Assembly (NCBI GenBank): GCA_030041155.1
Contig: JASHOJ010000013.1
Location: 1 to 64,000, forward strand
Reading direction: 5' to 3'
DNA length: 64,000 nt
Source: Candidatus Binataceae bacterium
Lineage (GTDB): Bacteria > Desulfobacterota > Binatia > Binatales > Binataceae
Of this stretch, positions 45,641 through 53,687 are shown in pieces. The notes under the pieces are model-generated. The model saw only the letters and a list, made by a program, of their open reading frames with translations, was not told the DNA's origin and made no database searches. Position 1 is the stretch's first letter; each line of letters starts with the position of its first letter. The position numbers and the translations under genes were made by a program.

Positions 45641-46750
45641 ATGAGAACGCTTAGCGGCGAGATCGCCCGAAGCGATGGAACTCTAACTCGCGGTCAGATT
45701 ACTTTTTCCCGCAAGATCGTAGAGGTACACGAGGGGCCTGCCTCCGGAAACGATTACATTCTGCCCGGGTTTATCGATCTGCAGGTGAACGGCTCGCACG
45801 GTGTGGACGTGATGTCCGCCGGAGCCGGCCAGCTAACCGATTTGGCAGCAAAGTTCGCGCGCGAAGGGGTTACTGGCTGGCTTCCAACCGCAGTGACCGC
45901 GAAACTCGATCATCTCGAACGAGTTCACCGCGCTATCGAAGAGGCTGCAGCTTCGCAAACGGATGGTCCCGACTCGACGATACTCGGAATGCATCTTGAA
46001 GGACCGTTCATATCCCCACGGCGGCTCGGCGCGCACGCGCCGCTGAATCTCGAACCTCGCGTCGAGAATTTAGAGCGAGCGCTGGGGATGCGTTCGCTAA
46101 GGCTTCTTACGATAGCGCCGGAATTACCAGGCGCGCTCGACGCAATCGCAAGGCTACGCACTCTGGGAGTTGCCGTATCGATTGGACATACCGATGCCAC
46201 TCTTGAGCAGGCACGCGCCGGAATCGAGGCGGGCGCCACAATGTTCACCCACCTTTACAACGCGATGAGACCGCTGTCGCATCGCGATCCTGGCGTGATC
46301 GGCGCCGCCCTAGCCGCTTCGGATGCGCGGCCGGCGATAATTCCGGACGGCGTCCATGTTCATCCCGAGATGCTCAAGCTTGCGTACATCGCGCGCGGCA
46401 TGAGGGGACTTGTTATTACCACCGATCGCGTCGCGCTCGCCGCGACAGATCCGACGGCTACGCTGAACGTCGGACGCGCGCGCGCCAAAATCGATCGTGG
46501 AGCCGCACGTCTTGCCGACGGCACTATAGCGGGCAGCATCATAACCATGCTCGATGGTGTTCGGCTCATGTCTCGCGAGGTTGGCATCCCGATCGCAGAG
46601 TGCGCCGTAATGGCGTCAAGCAATCCCGCGGCAATCCTCGGCCTGCGGGACCGCGGACGTCTTGACCCCGGCGCCCGCGCCGATTTGATCGTGCTTTCTA
46701 GGACGCTAGAGTTGAAAGGAGTGTTCGTCGCCGGCCGCGAGCTGCGGTGA
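45641..46750 (+). CDS. nagA: N-acetylglucosamine-6-phosphate deacetylase
   Basis: 369 residues from ATG 45641 (a TTG at 45632 with GGGCGG upstream is possible). Amidohydrolase TIM barrel: LPGFIDLQVNG, the metal ligand Glu in GMHLEGPFIS, His in SIGHTDAT and FTHLYNAM, and the catalytic Asp in VITTDRVAL (usually VTDA). The family hydrolyses GlcNAc-6-phosphate to GlcN-6-phosphate and acetate in wall recycling and chitin use. nagB and transport genes are not adjacent. Confidence 0.88.
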   Translation: MRTLSGEIARSDGTLTRGQITFSRKIVEVHEGPASGNDYILPGFIDLQVNGSHGVDVMSAGAGQLTDLAAKFAREGVTGWLPTAVTAKLDHLERVHRAIEEAAASQTDGPDSTILGMHLEGPFISPRRLGAHAPLNLEPRVENLERALGMRSLRLLTIAPELPGALDAIARLRTLGVAVSIGHTDATLEQARAGIEAGATMFTHLYNAMRPLSHRDPGVIGAALAASDARPAIIPDGVHVHPEMLKLAYIARGMRGLVITTDRVALAATDPTATLNVGRARAKIDRGAARLADGTIAGSIITMLDGVRLMSREVGIPIAECAVMASSNPAAILGLRDRGRLDPGARADLIVLSRTLELKGVFVAGRELR

Positions 46751-46786
46751 AAGCCCTGCATCGCGCCGCGCGAACTGGAGCATCCG

Positions 46787-47635
46787 ATGTCCCTCAACAG
46801 GTCCCGCCTCGACGCCGAGTACCCGCCCGTCACCACCGCTGTAACTGCGGACGCTATGCAGCAATATGCGCGCGCCTACAACGAGGACAATGCCGCATTC
46901 TTCGACGGTAAGCGGCCGGACGGAATCGTCGCGCCCCCGATGTTCGCGGTTGTCGTGTCGTGGAATTCGCTGATGAGCGTGATGATGGACTCAGAACTCG
47001 GCGTTGACCTACTTCGGCTCGTCCACGGCGAGCAGGATATGAATTTTTTAGCGTCGATTCGGCCGGGCGATGCTATAACCGCACGCGCAAGGATCGCATC
47101 TATTGAAACCCGAGCCACCGGAGAGACGATTGCGATTCGGCTCGATGCCAAGAACCAGGATGGTGCGCCGGTTGCGCAAATCATATCGGCAATGTTTATT
47201 CGCGCCGGAGGTAAACGCTCCGCAGCACAGCAGCGTGCCGATGAGCCGGATCGCGGCACACCTCTGCTGAGCGCCTCGCAAACCATCGATCGTGACCAGA
47301 CCTATCGCTATGCGGACGCCTCAGGGGACCGAAATCCCATCCACACAGACGAGAATGTTGCCAGGCTGGCTGGTTTGCCCGGTGTCATAGTTCACGGGCT
47401 TTGCACAATGGCGTTCACATCAAAGATCGCGATTGACAAGCTTTGCGAAGGCGATCCATCGCGCCTCAAGCGGCTGGCCGTTCGCTTTTCGCGCCCGGTT
47501 CGTCCGGGTGAGACGATTACCACCAAGATCTGGAGCGACGGTGAACGCGCGAGGCGCAAGGTATTTGCGTACGAGACCTTTAATGGAGACAGAAAGGCTG
47601 TAATCAAGGGTGGAATCGCGGAGATCGCGCCATAA
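46787..47635 (+). CDS. MaoC-type double-hotdog enoyl-CoA hydratase
   Basis: 282 residues; GGAG precedes the ATG by six bases. An N-terminal MaoC-like FAS1-type hotdog (about 10-135) is joined to a C-terminal hydratase-2 hotdog whose motif YADASGDRNPIHTDENVARLAGLPGVIVHGL supplies the catalytic Asp and His. Such enzymes hydrate (R)-enoyl-CoA or mycobacterial-type acyl intermediates. It lies 36 bases after nagA and 18 before the next gene, so they may form one transcript even though the roles differ. Confidence 0.85.
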   Translation: MSLNRSRLDAEYPPVTTAVTADAMQQYARAYNEDNAAFFDGKRPDGIVAPPMFAVVVSWNSLMSVMMDSELGVDLLRLVHGEQDMNFLASIRPGDAITARARIASIETRATGETIAIRLDAKNQDGAPVAQIISAMFIRAGGKRSAAQQRADEPDRGTPLLSASQTIDRDQTYRYADASGDRNPIHTDENVARLAGLPGVIVHGLCTMAFTSKIAIDKLCEGDPSRLKRLAVRFSRPVRPGETITTKIWSDGERARRKVFAYETFNGDRKAVIKGGIAEIAP

Positions 47636-47653
47636 CTCGCGGCGCCTGCCCAG

Positions 47654-48934
47654 GTGAAAATAACTATCGGCCTTTCGCTGTCGCTCAGTGGCAGATACTT
47701 GCCCATCGGGCGGCAGATCGAAGCCGCCCTGCGCCTGCTGGTTGCTCAGGCGAATGGTCAGGGCGGCATCTCAATTGGCAGCACCCAGGCAGAACTGGCG
47801 CTCGATTGCATTGACGATCAAAGCAACGCCAGTCGCTGCGCTGACATCTATCACTCGCTGATAGCAGAAAGACGCGCGGATCTCTTGCTCGGACCCTATT
47901 CGAGCGGCCTTGCCAGCGTCGCGGCGCCAGTTGCCGAGGGTGCCCGGCACCTGTTCGTAAATCATGGAGGAAGCGCTGACACGCTCTACGAGCGTGGGTA
48001 CAAGATGATTGTCGGTGTCGCATGTCCGGCGAGCAATTATCTGACTGACTTCGTGCGCTTGCTTGCAACCCTGAAATTCTGGCGCAAACGCGTCGCGCTC
48101 GTTGCGCCTACAACGCCGTTCGCGCGCGCAGTAGTTGGCGGGTTCGAAGCGGCGGTCGGCCGGCGGTCGGCTCGCCGTCGCGGAGTTCGCATTCGAGTTA
48201 GATGGCGTGGCCGATTTGGACCTGAGACGCCGGCCGCACTTTTTCCCGCGCTCAGGCGCAATCGAGTGAACGTAGTCACAAGCGTCGGAAGCTATGATCA
48301 CGATCTCTCAGTGATGCGCGCGGTCATCGGTGATAGTCGGCTCAATATCCCGGTGCTCGCGTGCGTTGCCGCTGGAGTTTCACGATTCCATTCCGATCTC
48401 GGCGACAACGCTGAGGGCATAGTCGGACCGAGCCTGTGGGAGACCGATCTCGATCTTGTACCCGATCTTGGCCCCGCACCGGCCGACTTCGCACGCTCGA
48501 TGCGCAGCGATGCAGGAATCAGCGAGGTCGATTACCCGGCCGCACAGGCGTATGCGGGCGCAATGCTCGCGATGGCAGCGGTTGGAAACGCGCAATCTCT
48601 GGAACCAGACAAGCTCCGCGCGGCGTTTTCTCATCTGCACACGACCACATTGTTTGGCCCGTTTGCGATCGATCCTGCAACCGGCCGCCAGATAGCGCAT
48701 ACTCCGCTGCTCGTCCAATGGCATCGCGGACGAAAGGTGGTAATCGAACCTGAGCCGGAACTCGACGCTGGATCACTCGAACTTCCGTCTGGATGGCGCA
48801 TTATCGCGGCTGGAATCGAGTTGCTGAAGCTCAATCGCCCCGCCGAGCATGACGACAACGAGGACGAGATCGCGGAAGTCGGAAATCCTACGACCGTTGG
48901 AGACAGCAAAGACGAGTGCGAACCACGTGATTAA
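47654..48934 (+). CDS. periplasmic-binding-protein fold protein (Peripla_BP_6) without signal peptide
   Basis: 426 residues from GTG 47654; the MaoC stop is 18 bases upstream, so no signal peptide can be added. The mature-type fold starts at once (KITIGLSLSLSGRYLPIGRQIEAALRLL) and continues with DDQSNASRCADIY and LLGPYSSGLASVAAPVAE, as in branched-chain amino acid binding proteins. Lacking export, it could be a cytoplasmic amide/amino acid sensor like AmiC. Residues about 173-191 are an Arg-rich run that looks like a local frame error (see findings). The last about 40 residues are acidic and disordered. No ABC transporter genes nearby. Confidence 0.7.
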   Translation: MKITIGLSLSLSGRYLPIGRQIEAALRLLVAQANGQGGISIGSTQAELALDCIDDQSNASRCADIYHSLIAERRADLLLGPYSSGLASVAAPVAEGARHLFVNHGGSADTLYERGYKMIVGVACPASNYLTDFVRLLATLKFWRKRVALVAPTTPFARAVVGGFEAAVGRRSARRRGVRIRVRWRGRFGPETPAALFPALRRNRVNVVTSVGSYDHDLSVMRAVIGDSRLNIPVLACVAAGVSRFHSDLGDNAEGIVGPSLWETDLDLVPDLGPAPADFARSMRSDAGISEVDYPAAQAYAGAMLAMAAVGNAQSLEPDKLRAAFSHLHTTTLFGPFAIDPATGRQIAHTPLLVQWHRGRKVVIEPEPELDAGSLELPSGWRIIAAGIELLKLNRPAEHDDNEDEIAEVGNPTTVGDSKDECEPRD

Positions 48935-49002
48935 AGATTGAAATCGGCCGCGGTCCCGTTATCAGATGCTGCGGCAGCAACACGGCAACATACCTGCTGT
49001 CA

Positions 49003-49020
49003 CCGGCGCACGCGCGCCGG
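49003..49020. terminator. GC-rich hairpin between convergent genes
   Basis: CCGGCGC, loop ACGC, GCGCCGG: a perfect 7-bp stem in the 190-bp gap between the binding-protein gene and the convergent hydrolase gene. No T tract follows on either strand. Confidence 0.4.
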
Positions 49021-49128
49021 CAATACTCGGCAAGCTCACGCTGCCTCCCTGACAGATTTAAGAGTTATCTGACCGGATGCCTCGCGCGGTCCCAGGCATC
49101 TAGCCTAATTGGCCCGGCGAGGTCGCTC

Positions 49129-50412
49129 CTAGAAGCTGCGCCTGTCCTCTGGGGCTGGAATTCCCGCCTTGGCCGCCGAGTCCAGCGCCGTCGAATGGAA
49201 AATGCCGTGCGCCATCGTAGATTGTTCAGCATCAGCGCGTGCCTGATAAATTTTCGAGCGTACCTCATGGGCGGCTTTGTCGTCCGGAGCCGCCGCCACT
49301 GCCCAATCCGCCAGATGCGCAGCGATTGCTAGGTCGCCTGCATCCAGCTTTTCGCGAGCGCGCGCGACAATCTTGTCGACGCCTCCCGCAAGCGCCGCAA
49401 TCTCAGCTCCACGCTGCGCTTCTGTCGCAGGCTTGAGATGTGACGGCGTGCCATCGTACCAGCCGCCTTCCAGCCGCCATATATTCCGCACAATAAACTC
49501 CGGCTCATCGTAGACGGATTGAAGATATGGCTTGCCAGAAAGGTTATCCGGCGGTCTAACGCTGTGAATCACCTCGTCCAGCGACGTTCCTCCGTTCATC
49601 ATCGCGAGCGTCTGGTCATACAGGCTCTGCAGAAACTCCGCCGTGTCATTGAGCACATGCCTGACGTTTAGAGCTCCGAAAACCGGATATCCATGGCCCG
49701 GCAACAGAACCTCCGCTCCAAGTCGGGCCATCGTGCGCAGCGCTTCGGCCCATTCCCGCGCATAACGCTGAGCCTTCTGCGGATTCCCCGCGTTCGGCGC
49801 CGCCCAGATGATCAAGTCGCCGGTGAATAATGTCTTGCGTTGAGGAAGGTAGACCCAGCAGTGGTCGTCGGTTTCTCCGCGCGCATGATGGCATTCGAAC
49901 TTATGGTCGCCCGCCACCACATTCAGTTGCGTATCGAAGTAAGTATCCGGATACACATACTCAGAAGGAAACGATGAGGGTCGGCTGAATTGACGCGTGT
50001 TGATCACGTTATTGTAGCCGAGCGTACGCTTGTAGCGATCGAATCGAGCAGCAACGCCCTTCTGCCCGACGATCCGTGGGCGGGCAAGGTTGCGCGTGCG
50101 CGCTTCCTCCAGAATCGCAGGCGTACCGCACGCGTGATCGACATGCCCGTGCGTGTAGATTGCGGTATTGATGCGATCGGGCGAAAACTTGCGAATTAGC
50201 TCCATCGTCGCCCGCTGATTGAAGTACGCGCCAGTGTCGATCAGGACCAGCCCCTCGCCAGTCCTGACCGCGGTCACGTTCGCGAACCATCGAAAGAACA
50301 TCACACCATCCGCCACTTCCTCGCTTTCCCCCGAAAATAAGAGCGGATGAAGCTCGCGAGTGCTGATCTCGCCACTGAGCAGCTTTGCCGATTTTTCTCT
50401 AATCACACCCAT
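49129..50412 (-). CDS. metallo-beta-lactamase-fold hydrolase, alkylsulfatase-like
   Basis: 427 residues. The metal site THGHVDHACG, plus CHHARGETDDHCW, FTGDLI and LLPGHGYPV, identifies the MBL fold. After it, a helical region (about 275-370, with SGKPYLQSVYDEPEFIVRNIWRLEGGWYDG) matches the dimerisation domain of SdsA1/BDS1 alkylsulfatases, and a final helical part resembles the SCP2-like tail. It would hydrolyse sulfate or other esters. No signal peptide, unlike secreted SdsA1. Upstream HAD gene is on the same strand 20 bases away, so they may be co-transcribed. Confidence 0.82.
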   Translation of the reverse strand: MGVIREKSAKLLSGEISTRELHPLLFSGESEEVADGVMFFRWFANVTAVRTGEGLVLIDTGAYFNQRATMELIRKFSPDRINTAIYTHGHVDHACGTPAILEEARTRNLARPRIVGQKGVAARFDRYKRTLGYNNVINTRQFSRPSSFPSEYVYPDTYFDTQLNVVAGDHKFECHHARGETDDHCWVYLPQRKTLFTGDLIIWAAPNAGNPQKAQRYAREWAEALRTMARLGAEVLLPGHGYPVFGALNVRHVLNDTAEFLQSLYDQTLAMMNGGTSLDEVIHSVRPPDNLSGKPYLQSVYDEPEFIVRNIWRLEGGWYDGTPSHLKPATEAQRGAEIAALAGGVDKIVARAREKLDAGDLAIAAHLADWAVAAAPDDKAAHEVRSKIYQARADAEQSTMAHGIFHSTALDSAAKAGIPAPEDRRSF

Positions 50413-50432
50413 CGTGTTTTCCCCGCCCTGCG

Positions 50433-51149
50433 TCAGTCCTGATCGAGTGGATGCAGCTCGCGTATGTGCTTTATCTTTTGATGATCCACCCAGTCGTAGC
50501 GGCCGTGCTGATCGATAAGGCGCCCCTCGATTCCAGCCGCACGCGCGCCAAGCATGTCAATCGCATAGATATCACCCGCGAATCGCGCTTCTTCAGGCGA
50601 CACACCGAGTCTTTGCAAGGCGATTCTGAAAATTCGCGGGTCGGGCTTTGCTACTCCTACCACGTGAGAATCGATAATCGTGTCGAAAAACTCCGCCAAC
50701 CCGAATCTATGCGCATCACCTTCAACCTGGCCCTCGGCGTTTGAAACTACCGCGAGCTTGTAGCCCGCGCGCCGCATGCCATCCAGCGCCTCGCGAGTGC
50801 CCGGCCGCACGACCCGCCACAAAGTGGCTTCACGATGAATCTTTTGGAAGCGTTCACCATGCTCCCTAATTTCCTCCCGCGGAATTCCCGCCGCGCCGAG
50901 CCATTCGTGAAAAAATTCATCATATCCTCGGCTCAGTTCGCGCCCCGTCTCGCGCATCATGTAGCGATCGATCATCGCCCGTCCGCGGTACTCCGCGAGC
51001 TCCAATGTTAAGGCGTCGACCTGGCGACCCGGCCGGCTGAACTCACGTGCGAGCAAATCATAGTCGAGAAAGGCAAGGGTTCCACCGAAATCAAACAAGA
51101 GCGCTTTCACCCGCGCTTTCTGGTGTATAGATCGTTTCTTATCGCTCAT
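50433..51149 (-). CDS. HAD-superfamily hydrolase (subfamily IA)
   Basis: 238 residues. Motif I is LLFDFGGTL (residues about 18-26): the nucleophile Asp is present, but the usual second Asp two positions later is Gly, as in many dehalogenase/phosphonatase-like members. Motif II VVSNA, motif III Lys in GVAKPDPRIFR and motif IV FAGDIYAIDMLGA follow. The substrate is unknown. It is first in a two-gene unit with the alkylsulfatase-like hydrolase and divergent from riboflavin synthase. Confidence 0.85.
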   Translation of the reverse strand: MSDKKRSIHQKARVKALLFDFGGTLAFLDYDLLAREFSRPGRQVDALTLELAEYRGRAMIDRYMMRETGRELSRGYDEFFHEWLGAAGIPREEIREHGERFQKIHREATLWRVVRPGTREALDGMRRAGYKLAVVSNAEGQVEGDAHRFGLAEFFDTIIDSHVVGVAKPDPRIFRIALQRLGVSPEEARFAGDIYAIDMLGARAAGIEGRLIDQHGRYDWVDHQKIKHIRELHPLDQD

Positions 51150-51230
51150 CGCACCTGCCAGCGTAGCCGTAGTGTAGGCTGCGAGCCATCCATACGACGC
51201 GCGCGACGATCCCCGGTTGGCATCGACAGC

Positions 51231-51261
51231 GTAAAAAGATAAGATTTTTCTGGATTTTTAC
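51231..51261. promoter_or_regulatory. inverted repeat upstream of riboflavin synthase
   Basis: GTAAAAA (51231-51237) and TTTTTAC (51255-51261) are exact inverse complements 17 bases apart, ending 26 bases before the riboflavin synthase start. It could be an operator or part of an AT-rich promoter. The FMN riboswitch core is not visible here. Confidence 0.3.
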
Positions 51262-51287
51262 ATAGCACTAAATTGACGGAGAGTCGC

Positions 51288-51899
51288 GTGTATACAGGAA
51301 TAATCGAAGATCTCGCGGTGGTTGAATCGATACGGCGGGAGCGGAAAGGCGCGACTCTCAGCATCAAGAGCGGACTGTCGAGCGGCATGGCGATCGGTGA
51401 CTCGGTCTCGATAAGTGGCGCCTGCATGACCGTGGTGTCGAAGTCACGCGGAAAGTTAACCGTTGAAGTTTCCGCGGAGTCGCTTCGACGCTCGACCCTC
51501 GGCGCGCTCAAGCCAGGCGACCGCATCAATCTCGAACGATGCCTCACTCTCGGCAAGCTCGTCGGGGGGCATCTGGTTGCCGGTCACGTGGACGGAATTG
51601 CGAAGGTGGTTGCGATCGAGCCCGAGGGTGATTCGCGCCTGTTCACGTTCGAAGCGCCGGCATCTGAGGCGCGCTATCTGATTGAAAAAGGCTCGGTCTC
51701 GCTGGACGGAATCAGTCTCACGTGCTTCGGAATTCGCGGCCGCCGCTTCTCGGTTTCGCTGATTCCACACACATTGAAAGTTACCACCCTTGGTTGCAAA
51801 CGAGTCGGCGCGGCAGTGAATTTCGAAAGCGATATGATGGCCAAGTATGTCGAAAAAATTCTGGCGCAGCGTGGATCCGCCGTCGCCCCGGAAGCATAG
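51288..51899 (+). CDS. ribE: riboflavin synthase, alpha chain
   Basis: 203 residues from GTG 51288 with GGAGAG upstream; the family starts with (M)YTGIIE, so the earlier TTG 51273 is less likely. Two lumazine-binding domains are visible: YTGIIEDLAVVESI with DSVSISGACMTV and GGHLVAGHVDG; then GSVSLDGISLT and LIPHTLKVT. The enzyme makes riboflavin from two 6,7-dimethyl-8-ribityllumazine. Other rib genes are not in the window. Confidence 0.95.
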   Translation: MYTGIIEDLAVVESIRRERKGATLSIKSGLSSGMAIGDSVSISGACMTVVSKSRGKLTVEVSAESLRRSTLGALKPGDRINLERCLTLGKLVGGHLVAGHVDGIAKVVAIEPEGDSRLFTFEAPASEARYLIEKGSVSLDGISLTCFGIRGRRFSVSLIPHTLKVTTLGCKRVGAAVNFESDMMAKYVEKILAQRGSAVAPEA

Positions 51900-51915
51900 C
51901 ACGAATATATTCGTG
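51900..51915. promoter_or_regulatory. perfect 16-bp palindrome, candidate Rrf2 operator
   Basis: CACGAATATATTCGTG is a perfect palindrome that starts right after the riboflavin synthase stop and ends 14 bases before the Rrf2 start codon, the usual place for an autoregulatory operator. Confidence 0.6.
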
Positions 51916-51929
51916 ACTGAGGCCGGACC

Positions 51930-52382
51930 ATGAGCCTGATGCAGATTCCGCGAAAAATCGAATACGCGCTGCGAGCGATGATCTATATGGCCGACCGCCC
52001 GGGGGGCGTTGCGCGCGGAACTGAAATCGCTCATCACGAGCAAATTCCAAAATACTACCTGGAAAAGGTGATTCGCGATCTGATGCGCCGGGGACTGGTG
52101 CATGCCCGCCGCGGACCTGGCGGAGGCTATCAACTCGCGCGCGCGGCCTCGGGAATTTCGTTCCGGGACATTATAGAGGCGGTAGAGGGGCCAATTACGC
52201 TGAACGTGTGCACCGATGGCTCCAGTTCGTGCGCGCTGCAGCCGACCTGCCGGATGTATCGGGTCTGGGAAAAGGGACAGCGGGTGCTTCTGGAAGTTTT
52301 TTCGGACACCACCCTGGCTGAGATCGCATCTTCCAAAGCACCGTCCGAAACCTACGCGGCCGCCGCCGGTTCCAAGTCTTAG
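51930..52382 (+). CDS. Rrf2-family transcriptional regulator with Cys cluster
   Basis: 150 residues. Rrf2 winged helix: MQIPRKIEYALRAMIYMADRP, then IPKYYLEKVIRDLMRRGLV and RRGPGGGYQLARAA. Three Cys in VCTDGSSSCALQPTC (near residues 93-107) resemble the Fe-S ligands of IscR and NsrR, so it may sense iron-sulfur status, NO or redox. A perfect palindrome lies just upstream. It is 31 bases after riboflavin synthase on the same strand, but the palindrome suggests its own control. Confidence 0.9.
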   Translation: MSLMQIPRKIEYALRAMIYMADRPGGVARGTEIAHHEQIPKYYLEKVIRDLMRRGLVHARRGPGGGYQLARAASGISFRDIIEAVEGPITLNVCTDGSSSCALQPTCRMYRVWEKGQRVLLEVFSDTTLAEIASSKAPSETYAAAAGSKS

Positions 52383-52435
52383 TCCGTGCCGAAGACACGC
52401 CTTAAGTTTTCGTCTTTGTCCAGTTCTCGGACATA

Positions 52436-53644
52436 TTGGCCCGTATCGATCACCCTTGGCACGCAAGCACGTTGAACGACGACGCGCAAAATCAGTCCCC
52501 AGCCGTAATTCGCGCCATCGCCCCAAGCTTCTCCGAGAAGAGTTTTTATCTCGAGGAGTTCTACGGAAAGAGCCTGCTTTTCGCGCTCGTGCCGCCGGCG
52601 GGCAGCCACGGCAATGAATTCAACTCGCTCATCAGAACCCTGCGCGAACTCCGGCGCAACCAAACCCGATGTATCGTGATCGTCTCTCCATCCGCGCTAC
52701 ATAAGCTCCTCAAGCGGATGGGCAGGATGGCGCCGGCGGGACCTATTCCGGTCTTCAATCCTTCACTTGGGCTGCGATCGCGTCCGTATCCTCCGGATTC
52801 CGCAGTCGCTCAGATATGGGAGGGTCTGCGGGCCGGCTCGATCGTGGTGGCATCCACCAATGACGACGACTCGACCGACCTGATCGTTTTCGCCCAGGAG
52901 CTCGCAAGCCGTCTGCGGATCTTCAAATTGATCTTCCTCGATCGACGCGACGGTCTCAGTGACCGGGACGGAACTCGTCTATCTTTCGTCGAGGTCACGC
53001 GCATCCGCCGCGCCCTGCGAACGCTGCGATCTCGCGACCGCCGTGCAATTGTGCGGGCGGCTGAACGCGCGCTGCGCGATGGCGTCGGCTCGGTCAACCT
53101 GGTCGCGCCGCGGTTCGTTTATGACGAACTCTTCAGTTTCGTGGGCTCCGGGACTCTTGTGACTGAGATGCAGTACGGGCAGGTGAGGCCGATCTCGATT
53201 GACGATTTCGAGGAAGTCGAAGCCTTGATTGTGCGCGGCCAGGACGAGGGCTTTCTGCTTCATCGCAGCGCGGAGCAAATTGCGCGAATCTTGCCCTCAT
53301 GCTTCGGCTATAGAATAGGCGATGAGCATCTGGCAGGCATCTGCGCCCTGCTGACCGATCCTTACCGGCGCGAGCACGCCGGCGAGATAACCGCGATGTA
53401 TACGCTAACGCGATTCCAAGGCGAGGGAGTTGCCGTTGAACTCGTCAAGGAATGCCTGCACGAGGCGCGCGCACGGATGCTCCGTTACGTGTTCGCGTGC
53501 ACCAGCGAGGATCGCGCCGCGCGATTTTTCGCTCGTCTTGGATTTCGGCGAGTCGAACCGGGGGATCTTCCGGCTGCCAAGTGGCGCGGTTATGACAAGC
53601 CGCGTATCGCGCGCCTGTCGCTGTTTCGGTATGAGCTCGAATGA
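52436..53644 (+). CDS. N-acetylglutamate-synthase-like protein: degenerate amino acid kinase domain plus GNAT domain
   Basis: 402 residues from TTG 52436; a TTG at 52472 is also possible and the start is uncertain. The N-terminal part (about 40-245) has the course of the amino-acid-kinase domain of ArgA, with an ending GVGSVNLVAPRFVYDELFSFVGSGTLV typical of ArgA, but nucleotide-binding motifs are poor. The C-terminal GNAT domain (about 250-385) has the acetyl-CoA loop RFQGEGVA and FFARLGFRRVEP. It may acetylate glutamate or another amine in arginine synthesis. 54 bases after the Rrf2 gene. Confidence 0.72.
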   Translation: MARIDHPWHASTLNDDAQNQSPAVIRAIAPSFSEKSFYLEEFYGKSLLFALVPPAGSHGNEFNSLIRTLRELRRNQTRCIVIVSPSALHKLLKRMGRMAPAGPIPVFNPSLGLRSRPYPPDSAVAQIWEGLRAGSIVVASTNDDDSTDLIVFAQELASRLRIFKLIFLDRRDGLSDRDGTRLSFVEVTRIRRALRTLRSRDRRAIVRAAERALRDGVGSVNLVAPRFVYDELFSFVGSGTLVTEMQYGQVRPISIDDFEEVEALIVRGQDEGFLLHRSAEQIARILPSCFGYRIGDEHLAGICALLTDPYRREHAGEITAMYTLTRFQGEGVAVELVKECLHEARARMLRYVFACTSEDRAARFFARLGFRRVEPGDLPAAKWRGYDKPRIARLSLFRYELE

Positions 53645-53687
53645 GGCAGTCGAGCATCCGACGTCTACTGTTGGTCCTGGTTCCCCG

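Noticed and set aside
51150-51287. FMN riboswitch before riboflavin synthase.
   Set aside because: The conserved core (AGGGTGAAATTCCC-like) is not visible; only an AT-rich inverted repeat is present.
51456-52526. A 356-codon open frame antisense to riboflavin synthase, the Rrf2 gene and the acetyltransferase start.
   Set aside because: It covers three genes with clear homology on the plus strand and has no recognisable domain; long antisense frames are common in GC-rich DNA.
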